Of a stretch of 43,237 nt of DNA, positions 8,358 to 15,230 are shown piece after piece. The position numbers were made by a program, and so were the translations under genes. Position 1 is the stretch's first letter, and each line of letters starts with the position of its first letter. This stretch comes from an uncultured Prevotellaceae bacterium (lineage in GTDB: Bacteria > Bacteroidota > Bacteroidia > Bacteroidales > Bacteroidaceae), in the NCBI GenBank assembly GCA_947166345.1, contig CAMVDU010000021.1:1-43237 (forward strand). The letters run 5' to 3'. The notes below the pieces were generated by a model that saw only the letters and a list, made by a program, of their open reading frames with translations, did not search any database and was not told where the DNA came from.

Positions 8358-8450
8358 AAAATAAGAAGATTCTTGGATAAGACAGTCCAAATCAAACGAT
8401 AACAGAACCCGTCGGCATCCCGTAGATCTGCTGGCGGGTCACCTTTTTTT
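8358..8450 (+). ncRNA. Structured leader RNA ending in a terminator hairpin, candidate abiF-type RNA
   Basis: Between the promoter and the Abi gene, an 11-bp stem (acccgtcggca at 8407-8417 with tgctggcgggt at 8429-8439, two G-U pairs) closes an 11-nt loop and is followed within five bases by seven T (8444-8450). This has the form of an intrinsic terminator located 10 bp upstream of the coding start. A smaller upstream stem, GGA/TCC around 8376-8389, may add structure. A conserved 'abiF RNA' motif upstream of abiF genes is described in the literature as I recall it, and a role as an RNA antitoxin has been proposed. I infer that a short RNA is made and that read-through gives the mRNA. Confidence 0.55.
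8407..8450 (+). terminator. Leader terminator/attenuator immediately upstream of Abi gene
   Basis: The GC-rich 11-bp hairpin at 8407-8439 and T7 run at 8444-8450 make a canonical intrinsic terminator. No gene ends upstream in this direction within more than 7 kb, so the terminator serves the leader itself: either to release a small RNA or to attenuate the toxin gene. Confidence 0.7.
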
Positions 8451-8460
8451 AGAAACAGCA

Positions 8461-9387
8461 ATGAGCAATCAGAAGCCACGCACAATAGAAGAACAAATTC
8501 GCTTACTCCGTTCAAGGGGTATGGCGTTTGGCAAAGAAGAGAAAGCCAAGCAGTGTTTGGCGCACATCAGTTATTTCCGATTGAAGTATTATTGGACGGA
8601 TATGCAAGATGAGGAAACAGAGCATGACTTTAAAAAGGGTGCTTTGTTTGATGATGTCATTGCCCGATATAACTTTGACCGCAATCTACGGCTAATTCTC
8701 TTTGATGCCATTGAGATCATAGAGGTGGCACTGAGGGCGAAGATTATCAACCATCTGTCACAGGCAAAAGGTAGCGGACTATGGTACTTGGATTCTTCTC
8801 TTTTTGAGCGCAAGGACTACTACGAGGATTTCGTGTTCGACCTCAAACATGAGTTTGACCGTAGCACTGAGCCTTTTGCCAAAGAGTATATATCTGAGCA
8901 CCCTAATTGGGATTGGGAGTCAATGGAGGGGGACAATCCTGATGCATGGATGATTCTCGAAAGTGCAACCTTTGGCACACTCTCCAAAATGTACAAGAAC
9001 TTAAAGAGCCAGTTGCCAGAACGTGCTGCTATTGCTAACGATTTCGGGCTGTATTCCGCAAAGGAACTATCCAGTTGGCTGGAAGCCATTTCTGTGCTTC
9101 GTAACATCATTGCCCACCACTCACGTCTTTGGAACCGTAGCCTTGCCAAACAAGTGACCAACCCCAAAGGACATCGTGACAAGTGGTTACTGAATCCATT
9201 AACGGACAATCAAAAGAAAAAGCCGTATGGAGTTATTACTGCCATGCTCTATCTCTGCAATGCAGTATATCCAGAGAACCAGATAAAAGAGAAACTGCTT
9301 GCCTTGATTGACAACAACACAAGCATACCTTATTACAAATACGGATTCACGGGAGACTGGCGAAAGGAACCGATATGGCGGTTCTAG
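8461..9387 (+). CDS. Abi_2/AbiF-like abortive infection protein with HEPN motif
   Basis: The 308-aa product matches the Abi_2 (AbiD/AbiF) family pattern. It has an N-terminal RTIEEQIRLLRSRGM segment, HISYFRLKYYW near residue 40, and RYNFDRNLRLILFDAIEIIE near residue 70. The late motif VLRNIIAHHSRLWNR contains R214-N215-xxx-H219, the Rx4-6H signature of HEPN ribonucleases. The family acts as an RNA-cleaving toxin that stops growth or translation on phage infection. Length is about usual for the family. It has its own promoter, a structured leader with terminator, and a strong terminator downstream (9485-9517), so it is a self-contained unit beside the divergent HerA operon. Start at ATG 8461 fits the leader layout. 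Family call is confident; RNA partnership is inferred. Confidence 0.85.
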   Translation: MSNQKPRTIEEQIRLLRSRGMAFGKEEKAKQCLAHISYFRLKYYWTDMQDEETEHDFKKGALFDDVIARYNFDRNLRLILFDAIEIIEVALRAKIINHLSQAKGSGLWYLDSSLFERKDYYEDFVFDLKHEFDRSTEPFAKEYISEHPNWDWESMEGDNPDAWMILESATFGTLSKMYKNLKSQLPERAAIANDFGLYSAKELSSWLEAISVLRNIIAHHSRLWNRSLAKQVTNPKGHRDKWLLNPLTDNQKKKPYGVITAMLYLCNAVYPENQIKEKLLALIDNNTSIPYYKYGFTGDWRKEPIWRF

Positions 9388-9484
9388 ACAATCCACTTCT
9401 TTATGCAGGAAAGGATGTCTTAATGCTTTTCTTTCTGATTAGCGCGATATTAAGTGTATTTCTTATTGTGTGTGACATTAATTT

Positions 9485-9517
9485 CTGCCAGTCTGTCAGT
9501 CAGGCTGGCAGTTTTTT
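9485..9517 (+). terminator. Intrinsic terminator after Abi gene
   Basis: Arms ctgccag (9485-9491) and ctggcag (9505-9511), with an inner ctg/cag pairing, are followed by T6 at 9512-9517. It lies 98 bp after the Abi stop codon and separates it from the next gene. Confidence 0.85.
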
Positions 9518-9567
9518 GTTTGGCTTGTTTTTTGCTTCTTGGATTTCCGGTATAAATATTATACTCC

Positions 9568-10764
9568 ATGCGGACATCACCACATATAGGCAACTCCCAC
9601 TTGGAGCAGATGAATTTGATATACGAATTCATCTGTAATTTTGATGTCCACAATCTGCTATATGCTATAAATGGCAAACACCTTGATGAAGACCAGATTA
9701 TCAGCCTGACAAACGATATTAGCGAATACCACGTCAAGTTGAAACGTCAGAAGCAGTATTTGTTCAAGTTTTGTAAGACATTTCCTAAAGAGTTTGCAAG
9801 TGAAGATAACAGATTGGTTGATTCCTCGGTAAAGGTATCATGGCGTATGCGGAGCGGGTCGGCAGGCATCAAAAGAGTGTTCAAGAAGTTTTGTAAGGTT
9901 TCACGCAAAAAACTGCCTGAAGGAGTGCCAGACCATCAGGCTCATGAAGTATCGCTAATCAGCACGGAGAATTATATTCTTGACTTGTTTGGTCTTTCAT
10001 CCTATCCTGCGTGCGTAAAGGAGTTGTTCAAAGTCATGTTTGAGTTCTATATGGACTTGAATGAGTGTCTCGAAGAGGGCTTGCGTACCGTTGATGAAGT
10101 TAAGACAACAAAAGGCGATGCTCACAAGTGCCTTGAAATCTTGATTCAAGCGTGCGAAAAGAGCAAGAAGCACCAGCAGGTGCTCATTGAAGCCATTATG
10201 ACTGATCCGGATATGAAGGATGCCGTTATGAAGAACAAGACGTTTTCGGGCGATGGGAACCTGGTTTTAAAGGATTTCCAGAAAACCACATCCAGCAAGG
10301 AGGCATTTGCCCAGAAGTATTATAAGAATTGTTCTCCAAAGGATGTTGACAAAATAACCATCTACCAAGTGACGTCTAGCGACGACGACCCGAACCTGAG
10401 CTTTGCCAAGTTGATTTTCGGTAATGATATTGAAAAGATTCGCAAGATTAACTATCTGATTGAGCATTTCGATGAATTGCTGCCGGTGAAGTGTAAACGC
10501 GACAAGATTCCTGCTTTGAATCTGTATTTCTTTTATACGTGGTGTAACCCGGTTGTGGGGATTGATCAATTTCTTAAATACTTCAATATGCACTATATGG
10601 AGCATCATGGAAGATGGAAGGTGATAGGCAAATCTTCAATCTCTGGCGCTTGTACAAAACATACTCAATGCAAAGACGGATCTACGCAGGAGTTGAAAGA
10701 CAAGATGATGAAACAAATAGAGTCAATGCTCGAAGAACAATTCCCCCAAGGGGAGAAAGCATAA
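9568..10764 (+). CDS. Orphan hypothetical protein (accessory region)
   Basis: The frame encodes 398 residues from ATG 9568. A second in-frame ATG at 9610 is preceded by GGAG (9603-9606), which would give 384 residues; either start is possible. The protein is mixed alpha-helical and rich in Lys, without signal peptide or membrane segment. I recognise no catalytic motif. Notable stretches are a basic patch RMRSGSAGIKRVFKKFCKVS near residue 92 and a C-terminal region with NLYFFYTWCNPVVGIDQFLK. It has terminators on both sides, so it is a monocistronic unit next to an Abi gene, as expected for a defence or mobile-element cargo gene. Function unknown. Confidence 0.65.
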   Translation: MRTSPHIGNSHLEQMNLIYEFICNFDVHNLLYAINGKHLDEDQIISLTNDISEYHVKLKRQKQYLFKFCKTFPKEFASEDNRLVDSSVKVSWRMRSGSAGIKRVFKKFCKVSRKKLPEGVPDHQAHEVSLISTENYILDLFGLSSYPACVKELFKVMFEFYMDLNECLEEGLRTVDEVKTTKGDAHKCLEILIQACEKSKKHQQVLIEAIMTDPDMKDAVMKNKTFSGDGNLVLKDFQKTTSSKEAFAQKYYKNCSPKDVDKITIYQVTSSDDDPNLSFAKLIFGNDIEKIRKINYLIEHFDELLPVKCKRDKIPALNLYFFYTWCNPVVGIDQFLKYFNMHYMEHHGRWKVIGKSSISGACTKHTQCKDGSTQELKDKMMKQIESMLEEQFPQGEKA

Positions 10765-10765
10765 T

Positions 10766-10794
10766 AGGCACCACTTTGTTTGGTGTCTTTTTTT
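10766..10794 (+). terminator. Intrinsic terminator after orphan gene
   Basis: Arms aggcacca (10766-10773) and tggtgtct (10781-10788), one G-U pair, with a T run through 10794. It begins two bases after the stop codon at 10764. Confidence 0.8.
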
Positions 10795-11056
10795 ATGCTC
10801 CTTTACCAGTTATATGTCCTTGGTTTATGAAACTATCGTGTGTATAGTATGTACACATAATGGGAGTTCGTGAAAAATGCGTAGTTCCTGAATAGCTTTC
10901 GTGTATGAATGAAAGTACACGAAATAGTTGTCTCATATACGAAACAGAATTACGTGAACATTGCCTGTTCACAGACAAACACGAAACGATGAAACTGCCA
11001 TATTTCAATGTGTCTAATAACCATTATATGGAATCCTTAAGAGTCCATTTAAACAT
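10795..11056. other. Intergenic stretch with three small dyads sharing related half-sites
   Basis: No gene is seen. Three inverted repeats occur within 135 bp: TGTGTA/TACACA at 10839-10857, TTTCGTGTA/TACACGAAA at 10897-10924, and GTGAAC/GTTCAC at 10954-10972. Extra copies of the half-site ACGAAA occur near 10939 and 10981. The recurrence suggests binding sites for one regulator or initiator, upstream of a replication module. Confidence 0.4.
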
Positions 11057-11087
11057 TTTGCCTTCCCCAAAAAGCCTTATACCTTTG
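11057..11087 (+). promoter_or_regulatory. Bacteroidetes promoter of the SSB/PrimPol/DUF3987 module
   Basis: TTTG at 11057-11060, 19-bp gap, TACCTTTG at 11080-11087: a near-perfect match to the Bacteroidetes consensus. Transcription should start about 11093, about 108 nt before the first ATG (11201). Confidence 0.75.
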
Positions 11088-11118
11088 CACCGCAGTCCTG
11101 AAGTAACAGGTTGCGGTG
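11088..11118 (+). other. 5'-leader hairpin of replication module
   Basis: CACCGCA (11088-11094) pairs with TGCGGTG (11112-11118), with an inner CCTG/CAGG stem (11097-11100, 11107-11110) and a six-base loop. It lies at the predicted 5' end of the transcript and is followed by a pyrimidine-rich stretch (ctctttctcctt), not a clean T run. It could stabilise the mRNA or act as an attenuator. Confidence 0.5.
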
Positions 11119-11200
11119 CTCTTTCTCCTTGTGCACTTTTATGGGGATAAGCATCGAGGCGCGCGTCTCATCTTTTACTAATTAAAATAGTAATAAGAAG

Positions 11201-11482
11201 ATGAAGACAAACATCTATCGCGTAGTCTCGCAGACAGAAGCAAGCTACGTTGCCTCTCAGAAGGCAGAAAGTGGCCAGTTGGCCAAGTGTGTGATCAGAC
11301 TCAAGGAGTTTGGTGGTTCTAAGTTCGGCAATGAGTACGCATGTACCATGTTCGGCAATCTTGCTCAGTGCAGGTTCTATGAGGGTGACCTGGTGGTAGC
11401 ATCGCTGCGTTTCCAAGTTCATGAGGTGAACGGTGCTGTCTATCAGGAAGTCGTAGTAAATGATATTGTTAAACTGAAGTAA
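11201..11482 (+). CDS. Small OB-fold, SSB-like protein
   Basis: The product has 93 residues, with a beta-barrel-like pattern: CVIRLKEFGG, NEYACTMFGNLAQCRFYEGD, LVVASLRFQVHEVNG, YQEVVVNDIVKL. The alternation and the loop glycine/aromatic positions fit a minimal OB fold, as in single-strand DNA-binding proteins of mobile elements. It is the first gene of a five-gene module that ends in PrimPol-like and DUF3987-like proteins, which supports a role in covering single strands during element replication. It lacks the acidic C-terminal tip of housekeeping SSB. OB-fold assignment is from pattern only. Confidence 0.55.
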   Translation: MKTNIYRVVSQTEASYVASQKAESGQLAKCVIRLKEFGGSKFGNEYACTMFGNLAQCRFYEGDLVVASLRFQVHEVNGAVYQEVVVNDIVKLK

Positions 11483-11495
11483 TAAATAAGAAATT

Positions 11496-12041
11496 ATGAA
11501 AAGTAACAATTTTCAGGCAGTAGTCTACGACGACTTTGCGGGAGTTCCGTTGGTAGTAACGTTCCTCGGCGGTCGGTGGTGGGTGACCACTCCAGGCGAG
11601 AAGGTGCAGACTTTGGAAGATTACTTCGAGGGTGATAGTATTGAATGCAGATTCCTCTGCGAGGCAGGCGGCAGGGTGGGTGCGCTGGCTCTGGCCAAGA
11701 TGCTGGGCAAGGCACTCGAAAACCCTGAGGACTATGTCGACAAGATACTGCGCCAGAGGGTGAATAGTCTGAAGCGCCTGGGCGTAACGCTCGACGTGAA
11801 GGACGAGCCGCTGGTGCTGGAGTTGAGCATCTTCACCAATTTCGACAAACCCGCTCGTCAGGGTAACTACTCTGCAGTATGCCACCTGGATGGTAACTGC
11901 TTCGTGAACATCTTCGATATCGATGCCTTCGAGACTCGGCGCGACGCTGAGGAGTGGACTGGATACTACTTCGAATTGCTCGAGGAGTTGGGAATTGAAT
12001 TTAAAATTGTAAAAGACAATAGATATGGAACAGACTGTTAA
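11496..12041 (+). CDS. Hypothetical protein of replication module
   Basis: The 181-aa acidic product starts 13 bp after the SSB-like gene and overlaps the next gene by 17 bp. Notable segments are FAGVPLVVTFLGGRWWVTTP near residue 14, a helical middle (LALAKMLGKALENPEDYVDK), and IFDIDAFETRRDAEEWTGYY near residue 148. No membrane segment or known catalytic motif is visible. I do not recognise the family. The overlap with neighbours suggests translational coupling and a role as an accessory factor of the primase-helicase module. Confidence 0.6.
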   Translation: MKSNNFQAVVYDDFAGVPLVVTFLGGRWWVTTPGEKVQTLEDYFEGDSIECRFLCEAGGRVGALALAKMLGKALENPEDYVDKILRQRVNSLKRLGVTLDVKDEPLVLELSIFTNFDKPARQGNYSAVCHLDGNCFVNIFDIDAFETRRDAEEWTGYYFELLEELGIEFKIVKDNRYGTDC

Positions 12042-12537
12042 GAAACAGAAGAAAGTCAGGGTTCGCGGAACGGGAACCTTTGACCCCGAGACTCAGAAAT
12101 TCGGCTTCGAACCTTTCAACGAGGCTCCGTCGACGCAGACGAACGTGAAGACCTGTGCCGGAGGCGGCAAGCGCTGGACGACCACTGGCAGCGACCCGTC
12201 GAAGATGCTCTCGCTGAAGGTGAAGGAGTCGTCGGCCGACCAGTACAGCGACTTGGTAAGGCAGTTCAACTTGCTGACCAAGGACCTGAAACCGAAGAAG
12301 CCTATAGTGCCACCCTCGGAGCAGCGCGTGGTCAGCGAGCAAGATCTGGAGTGCTGGCTCAACGAAGAGAAGAACGAGATGACTTTTACGGGTACCATCA
12401 ATCTCACCCGCCATCCTCGTGACTGGCAAGCTGAGACGCTGCGCTTGGTGCAGTTGGTGGTTCGCCGACTGCCGGCATGTGAACGATTCAACAAAGTTAT
12501 TAACAACATTAAAAATAAAAATGGAGGAAACAAATAA
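12025..12537 (+). CDS. Hypothetical basic protein of replication module
   Basis: The product has 170 residues, with a basic N-terminus (KKQKKVRVRGTGTFDPETQK) and a middle with GGGKRWTTTGSDPSKML. The second half is helical and contains the segment CWLNEEKNEMTFTGTINLTR. It overlaps the gene before by 17 bp and its stop shares a base with the next start (TAATG at 12535-12539). I do not recognise the family. Its place immediately before the PrimPol-like gene suggests a primase-associated or DNA-binding accessory function; that is inference. Confidence 0.6.
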   Translation: MEQTVKKQKKVRVRGTGTFDPETQKFGFEPFNEAPSTQTNVKTCAGGGKRWTTTGSDPSKMLSLKVKESSADQYSDLVRQFNLLTKDLKPKKPIVPPSEQRVVSEQDLECWLNEEKNEMTFTGTINLTRHPRDWQAETLRLVQLVVRRLPACERFNKVINNIKNKNGGNK

Positions 12538-13166
12538 TGTTTAGAATTTGTTATCAAGTTCGTACTTATCTCGAAATGACGCAGATGGGGTACGAGGAGT
12601 GGCAGCAGGCCATGCAGACGGCTAAAGCCATCGTAGCTGAGATTCGTCGTGAATACAAGGCATACCTTGACACAGGCGATAAAACTCATAGTAAAAAGGC
12701 TGACGAACTGAAGGGCACGTTGCCTGGAGCCTGTTTCCAGACTGGTGATGTTGCCATAAGCGTTGGCACTAAGAAGTTCAACAAGGGTAAGCGGGGACGT
12801 TGGCGCGAAATGCGCCACGCCTTCCTCAACGGACTTGTCGTCATCGACATTGACCACCTGAAGGAAGACCCACGGCAGTTGTTCGTGCGCCTTAGCACAG
12901 ATTACGATCTGAAGGCTCTGGGCATCTTGCTGGTCTATGTGTCAGCACGCGGCGAAGGTCTGAAAATCGTGTTCAAAGCTCGACCTTCAGCCGAATGGGG
13001 CAATCTGATTTGCCAGCAGTATGAAATGGCATCATTGCTCGGATTGCTCGAATACGTGGATGACTCGTGCAAAGACTCTACTCGTTTGAGTTGGCTCACG
13101 GGCCCCGACGACGTGCTCTATTGTGATACCAAAGAACTATTCAATGTTGAACCGCAAAATGATTAA
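12537..13166 (+). CDS. VirE_N / BT4734-like protein (PrimPol-like domain)
   Basis: The 209-aa product matches the VirE N-terminal (BT4734-like) family, often fused or adjacent to helicase domains in Bacteroidetes. The key motif is VVIDIDHL near residue 102, the paired acidic residues of an archaeo-eukaryotic primase-like active site. A preceding Lys/Arg-rich loop (TKKFNKGKRGRWREM) and later VYVSARGEGLKIVFKA and DSTRLSWLTGPDDVLYCDTK follow the family order. In related elements it primes DNA synthesis. Stop TAA at 13164-13166 overlaps the ATG of the next gene (ATGATTAA), so the two are probably translated together as a split primase-helicase. Confidence 0.75.
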   Translation: MFRICYQVRTYLEMTQMGYEEWQQAMQTAKAIVAEIRREYKAYLDTGDKTHSKKADELKGTLPGACFQTGDVAISVGTKKFNKGKRGRWREMRHAFLNGLVVIDIDHLKEDPRQLFVRLSTDYDLKALGILLVYVSARGEGLKIVFKARPSAEWGNLICQQYEMASLLGLLEYVDDSCKDSTRLSWLTGPDDVLYCDTKELFNVEPQND

Positions 13167-15111
13167 TACGACTATGACAGAAGAAATTATCCGTACAGAA
13201 TTTGACCTGGCTTGTGGTGACCGCTACCGTCAGGAGCCAAAAGGCGATTCGTCGCCCACCATGCCCAAATGGCAGGAGTTTGAAAAACAACGCAGGGCCG
13301 AGCGTCGCAAGGCCAAGCTGAAAGAATCCAAGGTAACCAAGGAAGAATCTAAACAGTCACCTGATACTGCAGAAGTGGCTGTATCTTCTCAGGCAGAGAC
13401 TATCGAGAAGCAGTTCACGCCTTATCAGCAGGCTTGCATAAAAGCTCTGAACGGCTACTACGGTAAGAGCCTTGGCGAAGGTCAGAAGCATCCGACATTT
13501 TGTCAGCAGACATCTCATTGGTTGTGCTGGCTGTCGGACAACGACCCACAGAAAGCCATTGATATGGCTTATGAACTGGACTATGTGAAGGACTGGCAAC
13601 CTCAGCCTAATGAGGTTGAAGAACTGATACAGTCTGCTGCCAAAAAGAAACTCCTAAAATGTACGCCAAAAGAACTGAAAGGTCTGTTAGAGGAGGCTGG
13701 TATCGACGTTATGCCGCAAAAGGCAGTTTCCAAAGATGCCGACCCGATGGCCGACCTGCCTTTCGGCGACTGGTGCGACCGCATCGAGCAGTTCTTCGAT
13801 GTCTATCCCTGTCTGCGCGAGGTCTGCGAGCCCCATCCGCGCCGTCTGTGGCCATTCCTGCTCTTTGCCTCGGCGGCGATGATGGGCACGTGCATGGATC
13901 TGTGCTACTACTTCTTCTACGCCGACGAGAGTGAGCGTTCGCGCCTGAACTACATCATCTGGGGCGTGGGCGACCCTACGTCGGGCAAGCGCTGCCTGAT
14001 GCGCCTGAACAACCTGCTGCTGGCTCCCATCATCGAGGAGGGCAAGCTGGCCGACGAGAGTACCAACACCTGGAAGGAGACCACCGATTCCAAGGGCAGC
14101 AACAAAGACAAGGATGTGCGCCCGCCTCTTTACAACCGTATCTTCGGCTATCGTTCGAGCAACGCTGAGTTCATCCGCAGCATGATGAACTGCAAGGAGG
14201 AGGTGGACGGCGTGGAGATGGGGCGCCACCTGGTGACCGTCTCGACCGAGAAGGATGTGGAGATTGGCAAGTCGGGCAGCTGGATATCGCGCAGCAACAT
14301 GATCCTGCTCAGTTTCCACGGCGAGTGGGACGACCAGCACTACAGCAACAAGCAGTCGGTATCGGGCCGTTTCCGGGTATTCTGGAACATGTGTGAGACG
14401 TTCACGCCGCCCACGCTGAAACTGCTTGTGAATGAGAGGTCGGTCAACTCAGGTCTCGACACCCGTACGGCCACCATCCCCATGGGTGAGGACGACTTCG
14501 TGATGATCCCCCTGCGGCGCAAGGAGGAGTCGAGCCTGGCAGCCTACAACGAGACGCTGCGCCAGTGGGCCTACCGCCTGGACCAGCGTCGCGGGGAGCT
14601 GCCCCTGTGGCCGCTGGTGGAGCACGTGCACAAGTGGTGCGACGACCGCCGTGCCGTTGCCGAATTCAACGGCAGGGACAAGGCCGACTGGCTGCTCATC
14701 AAGCGCGTGCCATACTACGGCATCAACGTGTCGGCACCCTATATCGACATGCGTCACTGGCTGGAGCGCGAGCAGACGGGTACGTACCAGATTGACGACA
14801 CGGACCGCCGTCTGTGCGACCTGGTGCTCGACATCCAGTACCGCACGCAGCTCTACTGGTACTATGACCTGCACCGTCAGTACTACGACAACCAGCTCCG
14901 CGATGCTGCCCGCCAGTGCCGCCGCACCAACAAGTTCAAGGAGTGCTTCCTGCTGTTGCCTGAGGAGTTCACCACCGAGAAGTTCTGTCAGGTGTATGGC
15001 TATGCCAACAACCGATCTGGTCAGAAGACGCTGCAGCGCCTGATCGACGACAAGGCCATCGAGCGCACCAAGCGAGGTGAGTATCGCAAACTGGTGCAGG
15101 ACATCGGCTGA
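13159..15111 (+). CDS. DUF3987-like replicative ATPase/helicase of mobile element
   Basis: A start at ATG 13159 gives 650 residues and a short overlap with the PrimPol-like gene; an upstream in-frame ATG (13123) lies well inside that gene and is less likely, and 13174 is an alternative. Residues ~1-90 are charged and linker-like. Residues ~95-190 resemble the VirE/primase C-terminal helical domain (FCQQTSHWLCWLSDNDPQKA). From ~220 the protein follows the DUF3987 pattern: PFLLFASAAMMGTCMDLCYY, a P-loop GVGDPTSGKRCLMRL near residue 269, and ILLSFHGEWDDQHYSNKQSV. The C-terminal ~100 residues look like a winged-helix (GYANNRSGQKTLQRLIDDKA). No integrase or relaxase is nearby. Confidence 0.75.
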   Translation: MINTTMTEEIIRTEFDLACGDRYRQEPKGDSSPTMPKWQEFEKQRRAERRKAKLKESKVTKEESKQSPDTAEVAVSSQAETIEKQFTPYQQACIKALNGYYGKSLGEGQKHPTFCQQTSHWLCWLSDNDPQKAIDMAYELDYVKDWQPQPNEVEELIQSAAKKKLLKCTPKELKGLLEEAGIDVMPQKAVSKDADPMADLPFGDWCDRIEQFFDVYPCLREVCEPHPRRLWPFLLFASAAMMGTCMDLCYYFFYADESERSRLNYIIWGVGDPTSGKRCLMRLNNLLLAPIIEEGKLADESTNTWKETTDSKGSNKDKDVRPPLYNRIFGYRSSNAEFIRSMMNCKEEVDGVEMGRHLVTVSTEKDVEIGKSGSWISRSNMILLSFHGEWDDQHYSNKQSVSGRFRVFWNMCETFTPPTLKLLVNERSVNSGLDTRTATIPMGEDDFVMIPLRRKEESSLAAYNETLRQWAYRLDQRRGELPLWPLVEHVHKWCDDRRAVAEFNGRDKADWLLIKRVPYYGINVSAPYIDMRHWLEREQTGTYQIDDTDRRLCDLVLDIQYRTQLYWYYDLHRQYYDNQLRDAARQCRRTNKFKECFLLLPEEFTTEKFCQVYGYANNRSGQKTLQRLIDDKAIERTKRGEYRKLVQDIG

Positions 15112-15117
15112 GGCTGC

Positions 15118-15141
15118 AGGAAAGTAGGAAAGTAGGAAAGT
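15118..15141. repeat. Three tandem copies of an 8-bp unit
   Basis: aggaaagt occurs three times in a row seven bases after the stop of the DUF3987-like gene. The same octamer recurs near the end of the second primase gene (32827, 32849). It may be slippage-prone filler or part of a site used by such modules. Confidence 0.6.
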
Positions 15142-15179
15142 CACTTGTAGACAGGAAGCCTTCTGCAAGCGCAAAAGAA

Positions 15180-15210
15180 AAAGGAGCATCCGACATTCGG
15201 ATGCTCCTTT
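15180..15210. terminator. Bidirectional terminator between replication module and nifJ
   Basis: An 11-bp stem (ggagcatccga at 15183-15193, tcggatgctcc at 15197-15207) with a 3-base loop, flanked by A-rich sequence on the left and T on the right. It sits between convergent genes ending at 15111 (+) and 15231 (-). Confidence 0.85.
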
Positions 15211-15230
15211 GCTATAGATAGGACAGGGGA

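Noticed and set aside
9375..9638. Plus-strand 87-codon hydrophobic frame between the Abi gene and the orphan gene
   Set aside because: It begins inside the Abi gene, runs through the intrinsic terminator at 9485-9517 and ends inside the next gene.
12093..12857. Minus-strand open frame (254 codons) across two module genes
   Set aside because: It crosses the boundary of two overlapping plus-strand genes and has Ser/Phe-rich shadow composition.
14449..15189. Minus-strand open frames opposite the DUF3987-like gene (13687-14340 and 14449-15189)
   Set aside because: GC-rich shadow frames with Leu/Val/His repeats; the plus-strand gene has clear motifs and an operon context.
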